64,000 nt of DNA. Origin: Actinomycetota bacterium. GTDB lineage: Bacteria > Actinomycetota > Actinomycetes > Streptosporangiales > Streptosporangiaceae. This document shows positions 16,388 to 24,307 of the stretch, piece by piece. Both the position numbers and the translations under genes were made by a program. The stretch is taken from positions 31,627 to 95,626 of the forward strand of contig DAHVAR010000082.1 of the NCBI GenBank assembly GCA_027314515.1, read 5' to 3'. How positions within the stretch are numbered: position 1 is the first letter of the stretch; each line of letters begins with the position of its first letter. The notes under the pieces were generated by a model. That model worked only from the letters and a program-made list of their open reading frames with translations. It searched no databases and had not been told where the DNA came from.

Positions 16388-18082
16388 ATGACCCTAGCCG
16401 GGGTAACCGCGTTCCCGCCGGAGTTCGCCGCCCGCTACCGGGCCCGCGGATACTGGTCGGATCGCCCGCTGATCGCTCACTTTCTCGATGTGTTCGAAAA
16501 ATACGCCGACCGTCTCGCCGTAGCGGACGACACCGGATCGTACAGCTACGCCGAGCTGGCGGAGGCGTCGGAGCGAGTCGCGCTCAACCTGCTTGACCTC
16601 GGGCTTCGGCCTGGCGACAGGATCGTGCTCCAGTTGCCGAACACCCGCCTGTTTGCCTCGCTGTACTTCGCGCTCCAGCGGATCGCCGCGATCCCGATCA
16701 TGGCGCTGCCCTCGCACCGCTTCCGTGAGCTGCGCCAGTTCGTGGGGCTGTCCGGCGCGGTAGCGGCAGCGGGCCCGGCCGCAGCCGGTGACACCGACTT
16801 CGCCGAACTCCACCGCCGGGTCGGCGCTGAGCACCCTTCGCTGCGGCTGTCGGTCCTGCAGGGCGCTGGCCCGACCACCGGCCCTGGCCAGGTCAGCCTG
16901 GAAGAACTGCACGAGCGCCGGCCTGCCAGGCACGCGCGCGCCGATCTGGAGCGCATCGCCGCCGCGATCGACCCGGCTGATCCAGCGCTGTTCCAGCTAT
17001 CCGGCGGGACAACCGGAATCCCCAAGCTCATCCCGCGCACCCACAACGACTACGCCTACAACTCCCGGTTGGCGGTGTCAGTGTGCGATGTCAGGGACGG
17101 CGACACGCTGCTCGACGTGCTGCCGATCGCGCACAACCTGCCGCTGGCCTGCCCTGGCCTGCAGGGCTTCCTGCTGCACGGGGCGTCGGTGTGCCTGCTG
17201 CCGTCGGCCCGGGCGCTGGATGTGTTCGCGGCCATCGACCGCCACCGCATTACGCACATCCACGTCGTTCCCGCGCTGCTGATCCAGTGGATCAATCACC
17301 CGGCCGCCGCCGACTTCGACTTGGGCTCGGTCCGCGTCGTGCAAAGCGGCGGGCAGCGGCTGCAGCCAGAGACCAGGCAGCGGGCCGAGCGAGTGTTCCG
17401 GAACGTGACGGTGCAGGAGAACTTCGGCATGGCCGAAGGCCTGCTGATGTTCGTTCGGCTAGACGACCCGCCCGAGGTCCGGCTGGCGACAGTCGGGCGG
17501 CCGGTGTGCCCGGATGACGAGGTCAGGCTCGTCGGCGAGGACGGCACCGACGTCGCTGACGGTGAGATCGGCGAGTTGTGGGCACGCGGCCCATACACGC
17601 TGCGCGGCTACTACAACGCGCCGCACCACAACCAGCGAGCGTTCTCGCCGGATGGCTTCTACCGGTCGGGTGACCTGATGTGGCGTCATCCGACCGGCAA
17701 CTACGTGGTCGCCGGGCGCACCAAGGACCTGATCAACAGGGGCGGTGAGAAGATCTCCGCCGAGGAGGTCGAGAACCTCATCCTCGGGCATCCGGCCGTG
17801 CTGAATGTGGCATGTGTTCCAGTGCCCGATCCGGTGCTGGGCGAGCGGATGTGCGCCTGCGTGATCCTGCGCGCGGGCCACCAGCTCACGCTGGCGGAGC
17901 TGACCTCGTTCCTGCTCGCCGAGGAGATCGCCAAGCACAAGCTGCCGGAGCAACTCGCGTTCGTGGGCTCGTTCCCGCTCTCGCCGGTGGGCAAGGTGGC
18001 CAAGGCCAGGCTGGCCGCCTCGATCGCCAACGGCACGATCACGGTCGCGCGCCGCGAGCCAGTACCCGGAGGCAGCCGGTGA
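16388..18082 (+). CDS. AMP-dependent acid-CoA ligase, 2,3-dihydroxybenzoate-AMP ligase-like
   Basis: 564 residues of the ANL superfamily, closest in overall look to EntE/DhbE aryl-acid adenylating enzymes (FPPEFAARYRARGYW at the start, IPIMALPSHRF). Seen: ATP loop LSGGTTGIPKLIPRTH, ENFGMAEG, YRSGDLM, hinge GRTKDLINRGGEKISAEEVE and the catalytic Lys in LSPVGKVAKARL. In a catabolic operon with a thiolase and SDR and no carrier-protein domain, activation of an aromatic acid to its CoA thioester is the likeliest role. Start ATG follows AGGAGGAG. The stop overlaps the thiolase GTG. Confidence 0.88.
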   Translation: MTLAGVTAFPPEFAARYRARGYWSDRPLIAHFLDVFEKYADRLAVADDTGSYSYAELAEASERVALNLLDLGLRPGDRIVLQLPNTRLFASLYFALQRIAAIPIMALPSHRFRELRQFVGLSGAVAAAGPAAAGDTDFAELHRRVGAEHPSLRLSVLQGAGPTTGPGQVSLEELHERRPARHARADLERIAAAIDPADPALFQLSGGTTGIPKLIPRTHNDYAYNSRLAVSVCDVRDGDTLLDVLPIAHNLPLACPGLQGFLLHGASVCLLPSARALDVFAAIDRHRITHIHVVPALLIQWINHPAAADFDLGSVRVVQSGGQRLQPETRQRAERVFRNVTVQENFGMAEGLLMFVRLDDPPEVRLATVGRPVCPDDEVRLVGEDGTDVADGEIGELWARGPYTLRGYYNAPHHNQRAFSPDGFYRSGDLMWRHPTGNYVVAGRTKDLINRGGEKISAEEVENLILGHPAVLNVACVPVPDPVLGERMCACVILRAGHQLTLAELTSFLLAEEIAKHKLPEQLAFVGSFPLSPVGKVAKARLAASIANGTITVARREPVPGGSR

Positions 18083-19251
18083 CCAGCGCCTTCGTTGTGG
18101 ACTCGGTACGCACCTGGTTCGGCAGGTTCGGCGGCGGGCTGGCCGGAGCCCGGCCAGACGACCTGGCCGCCTGGGTCCTCCGTGACCTGACGAGCCGCCA
18201 CCAGGGCGTGGCTGAGCGCCTTGACGATGTGTATTTCGGCAACGCCAACGGAGCCGGCGAGGAGAACCGGAACGTGGCCAGGATGGCCGTGCTGCTGGCG
18301 GGCCTGCCGGTATCGGTGCCCGGCGCAACCGTGAACCGGCTCTGCGCCTCGAGCCTGGAGGCGGTGATCCAGGGCAAGCGGGCGATCGAGGCCGGTGACG
18401 CCGACCTGGTAGTGGCCGGCGGCGTGGAATCAATGACCAGGGCGCCCTGGGTGGTGCCCAAGCCCGATCGCGCGTTCCCGCATGCGGAGCAGGCCATGTA
18501 CTCCACCAGCATCGGTTGGCGGATGGTCAACCAGCGGATGCGCCCGGAGTGGACCGTGAGCATGGGCGAGGGAGCCGAGATCCTCGCTGGCAAGTACCAG
18601 ATCAGCCGGGCGGAGCAAGACGAGTTCGCGCTGTGCAGCCACCGCAAGGCAGCGGCGGCGCACGCGGCTGGCCGGCTCAGCAGTGAGGTGTCGGCCGGGC
18701 ACTGGGGCCTGGACGCCGACGAGTCCATCCGGACGGCCGCCAGTCTGGAGCGGATGGCCCAGCTGGCGCCTGCATTCCGGGCGAACGGCTCGGTCACCGC
18801 CGGGAACTCCTCCCCGCTGAGCGACGGGGCCAGCGCAGTGCTGCTGGCCAGCGAGGCGGCGGTCAGCCAGCTGTCCTTGCCAGTGCTGGCCCGCGTCGCC
18901 GGCAGCGGCGGGGCAGGGGTAGAACCGCATCTGTTCGGGCTCGGGCCGGTCGAGGCCTCCCAGCGCGCGCTGAGCAGAGCTGGCCGGACCGCAGCCGACC
19001 TGACGGTCGCCGAGATCAACGAGGCATTCGCGGCCCAGGTGCTTGCCTGCCTGCGAGAGATGCCCGACATCGATCCTGGCATCGTGAATCCCGACGGCGG
19101 GGCCATCGCGATCGGCCATCCGCTGGGTGCTACCGGAGCCCGGCTCGTGGGGACGCTGGCCCGGCAGCTGGCGGCGGCTGGCCGCGGTGTCGGCCTGGCT
19201 ACAGCGTGCATTGGCGTTGGGCAGGGCCTTGCGGTCGTGCTGGAAGCATGA
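18079..19251 (+). CDS. Thiolase (acetyl-CoA C-acyltransferase)
   Basis: 390 residues, full length for a catabolic thiolase. The nucleophile Cys89 lies in NRLCASSLEAV; the base triad follows in NEAFAAQ, GGAIAIGHPLGATGAR and TACIGVGQG. Such enzymes cleave 3-oxoacyl-CoA with free CoA to give acetyl-CoA and a shortened acyl-CoA. The GTG start is coupled to the ligase stop (GTGA). It implies that the pathway passes through a beta-ketoacyl-CoA, as in beta-oxidation-like side-chain removal or ring-cleavage products. Confidence 0.93.
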   Translation: MTSAFVVDSVRTWFGRFGGGLAGARPDDLAAWVLRDLTSRHQGVAERLDDVYFGNANGAGEENRNVARMAVLLAGLPVSVPGATVNRLCASSLEAVIQGKRAIEAGDADLVVAGGVESMTRAPWVVPKPDRAFPHAEQAMYSTSIGWRMVNQRMRPEWTVSMGEGAEILAGKYQISRAEQDEFALCSHRKAAAAHAAGRLSSEVSAGHWGLDADESIRTAASLERMAQLAPAFRANGSVTAGNSSPLSDGASAVLLASEAAVSQLSLPVLARVAGSGGAGVEPHLFGLGPVEASQRALSRAGRTAADLTVAEINEAFAAQVLACLREMPDIDPGIVNPDGGAIAIGHPLGATGARLVGTLARQLAAAGRGVGLATACIGVGQGLAVVLEA

Positions 19252-19268
19252 GTCAAGAAGGAGCACAG

Positions 19269-20219
19269 ATGAGACGGGTCGACCTGCACGCCTACCCGGG
19301 CACGGCGGAGTGGATCGCCTCGCAAGGGCCGTACGCCGAGGCGCTCGGGAGGTACTGGAACAAACCGTGGACCCCGCAGGCCGAAGCGGACGTGGCCGCG
19401 GACTTCCGGGCCCACGGTATCGAGGCTGTCCTGGTCGCCTTCGACATCGAGTCGGTCACGGGCGCGCCACCATGCACGAGTTCCGCTGTGGCCGCGATGC
19501 GCGACCGCTATCCGGACGTGTTCATCCAGGCATGGGGCACCGTCGACCCGCTGCGCGGCGAACCGGCGATCGCCGAGGCGGCCCGCGCGGTAGCCGCGGA
19601 CCACGTCCTCGGGTTCCATTTCCACCCGATCATCGGCCGCTACTCGGTTGACGATGCGCAGTTCGCGCCGTTGTTCGAGGTGATCGCTGGCCTCGGCGTG
19701 CCCGTGATGATCGATGTCGGCACTACCGGCATGGGCGCCGGCATGCCAGGCGGCAACGGAGCCCAGCTTCGCTGCGCGCATCCGATGGCGGTAGACCAGC
19801 TGGCGGCCGAGTTCCCGGACCTGACCATCATCGCCGCGCATCCGGGCTGGCCGTGGATCGAGGACATGACCGCAGTCGCGCTGCACAAGGGAAACGTCTA
19901 CTGGGAAATGTCCGGCTGGGCGCCCAAGCACTTCCCGCCCAGCCTGCGCACCGACATCCGCGGCAGGCTGCAGGACAAGATCATGTTCGGCTCTGACTAC
20001 CCCAGCTTGCCGCTAAGCCGACTGTTGCGGGAATGGGACGAGCTCGGCTATAGCGAGGATGTCATGCACAAGGTGTTCCACGCAAACGCCGAGCGCGTCC
20101 TCGGCCTCGCGCCGCGCAATGCGGCCACTGTGACGGCCGCACGGCAGCCCGGAACGAGATCTGTGGTAGCCACGCCCACTTCCGCCGGGCCGCTGCCCGC
20201 TCAGCCGGGAGAGCAGTGA
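19269..20219 (+). CDS. Metal-dependent amidohydrolase (amidohydrolase-2/ACMSD-like), paralogue 1
   Basis: 316 residues, TIM-barrel amidohydrolase-2 family (decarboxylases such as ACMSD, or hydrolases). The first motif is VDLHAYPG (His-x-Tyr rather than the usual HxH); later metal-site candidates are GFHFHPI, AAHPGWPW and GSDYPS. AAGGAG lies six bases before ATG 19269; an ATG at 19248 is possible but has no site. A paralogue at 36570-37427 is about three-quarters identical by eye; this copy has an extra tail of about 30 residues of low complexity. Between thiolase and SDR genes in the same operon. Exact reaction unknown. Confidence 0.88.
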   Translation: MRRVDLHAYPGTAEWIASQGPYAEALGRYWNKPWTPQAEADVAADFRAHGIEAVLVAFDIESVTGAPPCTSSAVAAMRDRYPDVFIQAWGTVDPLRGEPAIAEAARAVAADHVLGFHFHPIIGRYSVDDAQFAPLFEVIAGLGVPVMIDVGTTGMGAGMPGGNGAQLRCAHPMAVDQLAAEFPDLTIIAAHPGWPWIEDMTAVALHKGNVYWEMSGWAPKHFPPSLRTDIRGRLQDKIMFGSDYPSLPLSRLLREWDELGYSEDVMHKVFHANAERVLGLAPRNAATVTAARQPGTRSVVATPTSAGPLPAQPGEQ

Positions 20220-20977
20220 TGGAACGGCCGGTCGCATTGGTCACCGGCGCGGCGCGCGGCATCGGCCGGGCAACCGCCCTCGCCCTCGCAGCGAAAGGCT
20301 ACGACGTTGTGATCAACTACTCGGTGAGCGCGGACGCCGCCGCTGAGGTGGTCGGCCAGGCCCGTAAGCACGGTGGCAGGGCCGCGGTCGCGCAAGCCGA
20401 CATCGCGGACGAAGCCGCCGTGGTGCGCATGGTGCGCGCGGTCACTGAGGAGTTCGGCCGGCTGGACGCGCTGGTCAACAATGCCGGGGTCACCATCGAC
20501 GTGCCGCCGGCCGACTTGAACGGGCTCGCGATGTCCGATTGGGATCGGGTGTTCGCCGTCAACGTCCGGGGCCTGTTCCAGGTCACCAGGGCATGCGTGC
20601 CGCTGCTGCGGGAGGCACCAGGCGCCGCCATCGTGAACTGCGCCAGCATTGTCGGCCTCCGGCCCGGACCGCAGCCCTTCCCGTATGCCGCCTCAAAGGC
20701 AGCAGTCATTAACCTGACCAGGACGCTGGCAGGCGCGCTCGGTCCGCGCATCCGGGTGAACGCCGTCGCCCCCGGCTGGATGGAAGGCGAGTGGATGCAA
20801 GCCCGGCTGGGCGAGAATTATGACCGGCTGATGGAACGGCGGGCCAGGATGACTCCGCTGCGGCGCTGCGTCACGGCGGAGGATGTCGCCGCCACGATTA
20901 CCTCCCTGGTGACCTCGAACCCCTTCGTCACCGGCGAGGTCGTGGTCATCGACGGCGGCTACAGCGCAACCACCTGA
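20219..20977 (+). CDS. Short-chain dehydrogenase/reductase (SDR)
   Basis: 252 residues of classical SDR type. Seen: dinucleotide site TGAARGIG at the N-terminus, NNAG in DALVNNAGVT, catalytic Ser in NCASIVG, YAASK with Tyr and Lys, and a usual C-terminal DGGYSATT. Likely an NAD(P)-dependent alcohol dehydrogenase or ketoreductase acting on a hydroxyacyl-CoA or ring intermediate. ATG 20219 overlaps the previous stop by one base (TGATG); GTG 20216 is an alternative. Confidence 0.92.
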   Translation: MERPVALVTGAARGIGRATALALAAKGYDVVINYSVSADAAAEVVGQARKHGGRAAVAQADIADEAAVVRMVRAVTEEFGRLDALVNNAGVTIDVPPADLNGLAMSDWDRVFAVNVRGLFQVTRACVPLLREAPGAAIVNCASIVGLRPGPQPFPYAASKAAVINLTRTLAGALGPRIRVNAVAPGWMEGEWMQARLGENYDRLMERRARMTPLRRCVTAEDVAATITSLVTSNPFVTGEVVVIDGGYSATT

Positions 20978-21010
20978 TCAGCGCACCCATCGCGAAAGGA
21001 CAGCCCTCCC

Positions 21011-22006
21011 GTGATCATCGACGCATACTCACACGCCTGTCCGTCCGGACTGCTTGAGGCCATCTTGGCAACATCGCCGAGCGCGGAGGCGGGCGCGCTG
21101 AAGAACAGCTACCTCTGGGACCTCGACCGGCGCCTGCGGCTGATGGACACGCTCGGCATCGATAAACAGCTGCTGGTGCTCGTGCGGCCGCCGATGTGGT
21201 TGGGCATGGACCGGCCGACGATGCACCGGCTGACCCGGATCGCCAATGATGGTCTCGCCGCGATGGCGGCCGCGCACCCTGACCGGTTTGCCAGCGTCGG
21301 TGTGCTGCCTGCGATGGACGACGTGCTGCTGGACGAGCTGGTGCGGATCGACGAGGAGCTGCAGCTGTCCGGCGTGCTGATTTTCACCAACGTGGAGGGC
21401 AAGGCGCTCGATGATGAGTCCATGTGGCCGCTGTATGACGAGGCGGCCCGCCGCAAGCTGCCGATCTGGATCCACCCGCAGCACGGCCTGTCCTACCCAT
21501 GGCTGCGCAAGAACCTGCTCGACCGGCTGTTCGGCTGGCCGTTCGAGACCACGCTCGCCATGGCCAGGCTGGTTTTCGGCGGCGTCCTGGACAAGTACCC
21601 GGAGCTGGTATTCGTCACGCACCACCTGGGCGGCATGATTCCCTACTACGCCGGGCGCGCCGACGCGATGTCGGCCGAGAGCGCACGGCATGCCGGAGCC
21701 GAGCCCGAGGTCAATCCGGTCGAGCTCAGCGGCAAGCCATCCGACTACTTCCGGAAGTTCTATAACGACACGATGGTCAGCGGCTCGCAGGCGGCACTGA
21801 AATGCGGCCTGGACTTCTTCGGCCCTGGCCACGTCATGTATGGCACGGATTTCCCGATGGGCCCGCAGCAGGGCGAGCGCTGGCCGGGCGAGATCCTGCA
21901 GTCGGTGCGCGCGCTTGACGTACCGCAGGCCGACCGGGAGCAGATACTCCACGGCAACATCGAGATGATCCTGCATCGCGGTCACGAATCAATAACAGGC
22001 CGCTAA
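21011..22006 (+). CDS. Metal-dependent amidohydrolase (amidohydrolase-2 family), second type
   Basis: 331 residues. Segments IIDAYSHACPSG, WIHPQHG, VTHHLGG and YGTDFPMG provide the expected scattered His/Asp metal ligands of an amidohydrolase-2 TIM barrel (as in ACMSD and 2,3-dihydroxybenzoate decarboxylase). It is not a close copy of the two MRRVDLHAYPG paralogues in this window. GTG start, 33 bp after the SDR stop with GAAAGGA upstream. Last gene of the ligase operon. A C-C hydrolase or decarboxylase role is likely; the substrate is unknown. Confidence 0.85.
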   Translation: MIIDAYSHACPSGLLEAILATSPSAEAGALKNSYLWDLDRRLRLMDTLGIDKQLLVLVRPPMWLGMDRPTMHRLTRIANDGLAAMAAAHPDRFASVGVLPAMDDVLLDELVRIDEELQLSGVLIFTNVEGKALDDESMWPLYDEAARRKLPIWIHPQHGLSYPWLRKNLLDRLFGWPFETTLAMARLVFGGVLDKYPELVFVTHHLGGMIPYYAGRADAMSAESARHAGAEPEVNPVELSGKPSDYFRKFYNDTMVSGSQAALKCGLDFFGPGHVMYGTDFPMGPQQGERWPGEILQSVRALDVPQADREQILHGNIEMILHRGHESITGR

Positions 22007-22009
22007 TAC

Positions 22010-22021
22010 CTACTCAAGTAG
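22010..22021. promoter_or_regulatory. CTAC-N4-GTAG palindrome before importer 1 (perfect copy)
   Basis: CTACTCAAGTAG, arms CTACT/AGTAG perfect. It begins four bases after the amidohydrolase stop and ends 77 bp before the likely start of the substrate-binding protein, so importer 1 probably has its own regulated promoter rather than relying only on readthrough. Confidence 0.65.
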
Positions 22022-22097
22022 TAACCCTCGCGTTAGGCTGAGTTCATTAGCAGCAGTACGCGCGTGCGCGGACGGCGTCATGGCTCAGGAGATGGCA

Positions 22098-23396
22098 ATG
22101 AATCGGAAAAGGCGCGTATCCGCAGTCGCGGGCCTGGCGCTGCTCAGCCTGCTGGGCGCTGCCTGTGGCTCAAGCGGCTCCGGAAGCGGCAGCAAGAGCA
22201 CACTCAACGAGGCGATCATCATCGCCTACACAGGCACGAACTCATTCGAGGGCATCGGCACCGACGCCGCAATACTGCCGGCGATCTACGAGATCAACAA
22301 GGCAGGCGGCATCCTCGGCCATCAGCTCGCCGATGTGCCTGTCGACACCCGCAGCGACCCGGCCGACGCATTGCCGGCGGTCGAGAAGATGCTCGCCACC
22401 ACCAGCAACATCGTCGGCGCGGTCGGCATCGGCACCACCTCGGGCCCGACGATCATCCCGGTACTCAACCAGGCGCACATCACGATGATGGTGAACGCTG
22501 GCGAGCCCGCCTTCAACCACAACACCGATCCGTACTTCTGGCGGCTGGTCGCGCCCGACAGCGCGGCCGGCGTCGCCGAGGCGATCTGGGCCAAGCGCAT
22601 GGGCTACACCCGGGTCGCAGCGGTTTTCGGCAACGACCCAGGCTCGCAGGGCGACCTGCCGGGGGTTATTGCGGCAGTGAAGGCGCTGCACCTTGACCTG
22701 GTCCAGAACATGACCCTGACCGAAGATCAGCCGACCTATAACGCTGAGGTTCAGCGGCTGATCAACTCGCACCCGCAGGCCATCTTTACCGAGGAGGACG
22801 GCGCCACGGCCGCCACCTTCTTCGGGGAACTCAAGCAGCAAGGGCACATGCTGCCGATCATCGCCAGCAACTCCTCACTGCAGTCCTCGTGGTACGGCCC
22901 CATGCGCGGCGCGGTCGGGCCGTCCGATGTGAGCAAGTACGTCACAGCCATCGCCCTGGGCAGCCCGACGGCATCGGCTGGCCTGGCCGCCTTTGAGTAC
23001 GGCGTCGAGCATGCCAAGGGAGTGCAAAAGCCTTTCTCGCAGTGGTTCACCAACCCCATCGGCTTCGCGCTCTACGACGGCGTGATCATCCAGGCGCTCG
23101 CCATGGACGCCGCGCACAGCACGAGCCCGGCCAAGTACAACAAGTACATACTCGCGGTGACCGCACCCGGGCCCGGCAAAGTCATCGTGAACACCTATGC
23201 GCAAGGCAAGAAGGCGCTCGCCGAGGGCAAGAAGATCCAGTACATCGGCGCGAGCGGGCCGATCCTGTTCAACAAGTGGCATAACAGCTTCGGCAACTTC
23301 GCGGCAGCCCGGGTGTCGACCACCGGTCAGCCGGTCTACCTCGGCGTGATCACCGAGAAGCTGATTGCGACCTACCACGGATGCGCGAGCTGCTAG
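22098..23396 (+). CDS. Branched-chain-type ABC importer substrate-binding lipoprotein 1
   Basis: 432 residues. Signal sequence NRKRRVSAVAGLALLSLLGAAC ends in a lipobox (LGAAC), so it is a lipid-anchored extracytoplasmic binding protein. The mature part is a type-I (LivJ/Leu-Ile-Val) fold: NEAIIIAYTGTNSFEGIGTDAAIL, ADVPVDTRSDPADALP, MMVNAGEPAFNHNTDPYFWR. ATG 22098 has AGGAG six bases upstream; ATGs at 22080 and 22092 are in frame. First gene of importer 1, followed by permease, fused permease-ATPase and ATPase genes. Such importers also take up aromatic acids and amides in catabolic clusters. Confidence 0.9.
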   Translation: MNRKRRVSAVAGLALLSLLGAACGSSGSGSGSKSTLNEAIIIAYTGTNSFEGIGTDAAILPAIYEINKAGGILGHQLADVPVDTRSDPADALPAVEKMLATTSNIVGAVGIGTTSGPTIIPVLNQAHITMMVNAGEPAFNHNTDPYFWRLVAPDSAAGVAEAIWAKRMGYTRVAAVFGNDPGSQGDLPGVIAAVKALHLDLVQNMTLTEDQPTYNAEVQRLINSHPQAIFTEEDGATAATFFGELKQQGHMLPIIASNSSLQSSWYGPMRGAVGPSDVSKYVTAIALGSPTASAGLAAFEYGVEHAKGVQKPFSQWFTNPIGFALYDGVIIQALAMDAAHSTSPAKYNKYILAVTAPGPGKVIVNTYAQGKKALAEGKKIQYIGASGPILFNKWHNSFGNFAAARVSTTGQPVYLGVITEKLIATYHGCASC

Positions 23397-23400
23397 CACC

Positions 23401-24288
23401 GTGACGATATTCCTGCAGTCGATCGGGTTCGGAGTCATCATCGCGTCGATCACCGCGATCGGCGCGATGGGCTTCACCCTCCAGTTCGGCGTCACGAACG
23501 TGTTCAACCTGAACTATGCGGCGGTGATGACCGTCTGCGCGTTCGTTGCCTACCTTCTGCAGAGCCATGGCGTCAGCATCTGGGTGGCCATGCTGGCCGG
23601 CGGGGCAGCCGGGGCGATCCTCACCTATCTCATCGGGCGAACGATTCTGCGTGCCTATGCCCGCCGTCGCGTGCAGATCTTCGAAGTCGTCATGGCCACG
23701 CTCGGGCTGTCCACCGTGCTGAGCTACATCGTCTATGTGATCTCGCGCGACAGCATCTACGAGTTCAGCTTCTCGGTCGGCCGGACGGTGCATCTCGGTC
23801 CGTTCCAGGCGACCACGACTCAGCTCATCCTGATAGTCCTCGCAGTGGTGGCACTACTGGCGGTGGAAGGGCTGCTGCGGTTGACCAGGTTCGGTACCGC
23901 CGTCCGGGCCATGTCGGCCGACCGTGACCTGGCGGTCGCGTGCGGTATAGCAGTCAACCGGGTGGTCGCCGCGGCTTGGCTGATCAGCGGCTTCTTGTGC
24001 GGGGTGGCCGGTGTGGCCTACGTCGCCAACAGCATGACGGTGAGCTACGTGACCGGGTCGCTCTTCCTGCCGCTCGTGCTGTCGGCCGCGATGCTCGGCG
24101 GGGTTGGCTCGCCGGTCGGCGCGTGTCTCGCCGCCCTGGTCATGGGCATCGTGACCGAAATTGTCGCCGCCTACGGCGGGTCAGCGTACAGCACGACTGC
24201 AGCGTTCGGGATCCTCGTCCTGGTGCTGCTGTCGCGGCCGAGTTCGCTGCTGTCCGCCGGCGCGCTGCGCCAGACCATCACCGTCTGA
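23401..24288 (+). CDS. Branched-chain-type ABC permease LivH-like 1
   Basis: 295 residues, about eight membrane helices. It starts VTIFLQSIGFGVIIASITAIGAMGFTLQFGVTNVFNLNYAA, the family's typical first helix pair, and contains RAMSADRDLAVACGIAVNRVVAAAWLISGFLCG, the cytoplasmic loop that docks to the ATPase. GTG at 23401 lies four bases after the binding-protein stop and aligns with the start of the LivH paralogue at 32930. Confidence 0.92.
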   Translation: MTIFLQSIGFGVIIASITAIGAMGFTLQFGVTNVFNLNYAAVMTVCAFVAYLLQSHGVSIWVAMLAGGAAGAILTYLIGRTILRAYARRRVQIFEVVMATLGLSTVLSYIVYVISRDSIYEFSFSVGRTVHLGPFQATTTQLILIVLAVVALLAVEGLLRLTRFGTAVRAMSADRDLAVACGIAVNRVVAAAWLISGFLCGVAGVAYVANSMTVSYVTGSLFLPLVLSAAMLGGVGSPVGACLAALVMGIVTEIVAAYGGSAYSTTAAFGILVLVLLSRPSSLLSAGALRQTITV

Positions 24289-24307
24289 ACGGAGCCAGGA
24301 ATCCACG

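Noticed and set aside
18039..19931. 630-codon open frame on the minus strand
   Set aside because: Antisense to the thiolase and amidohydrolase genes, whose catalytic motifs are intact.
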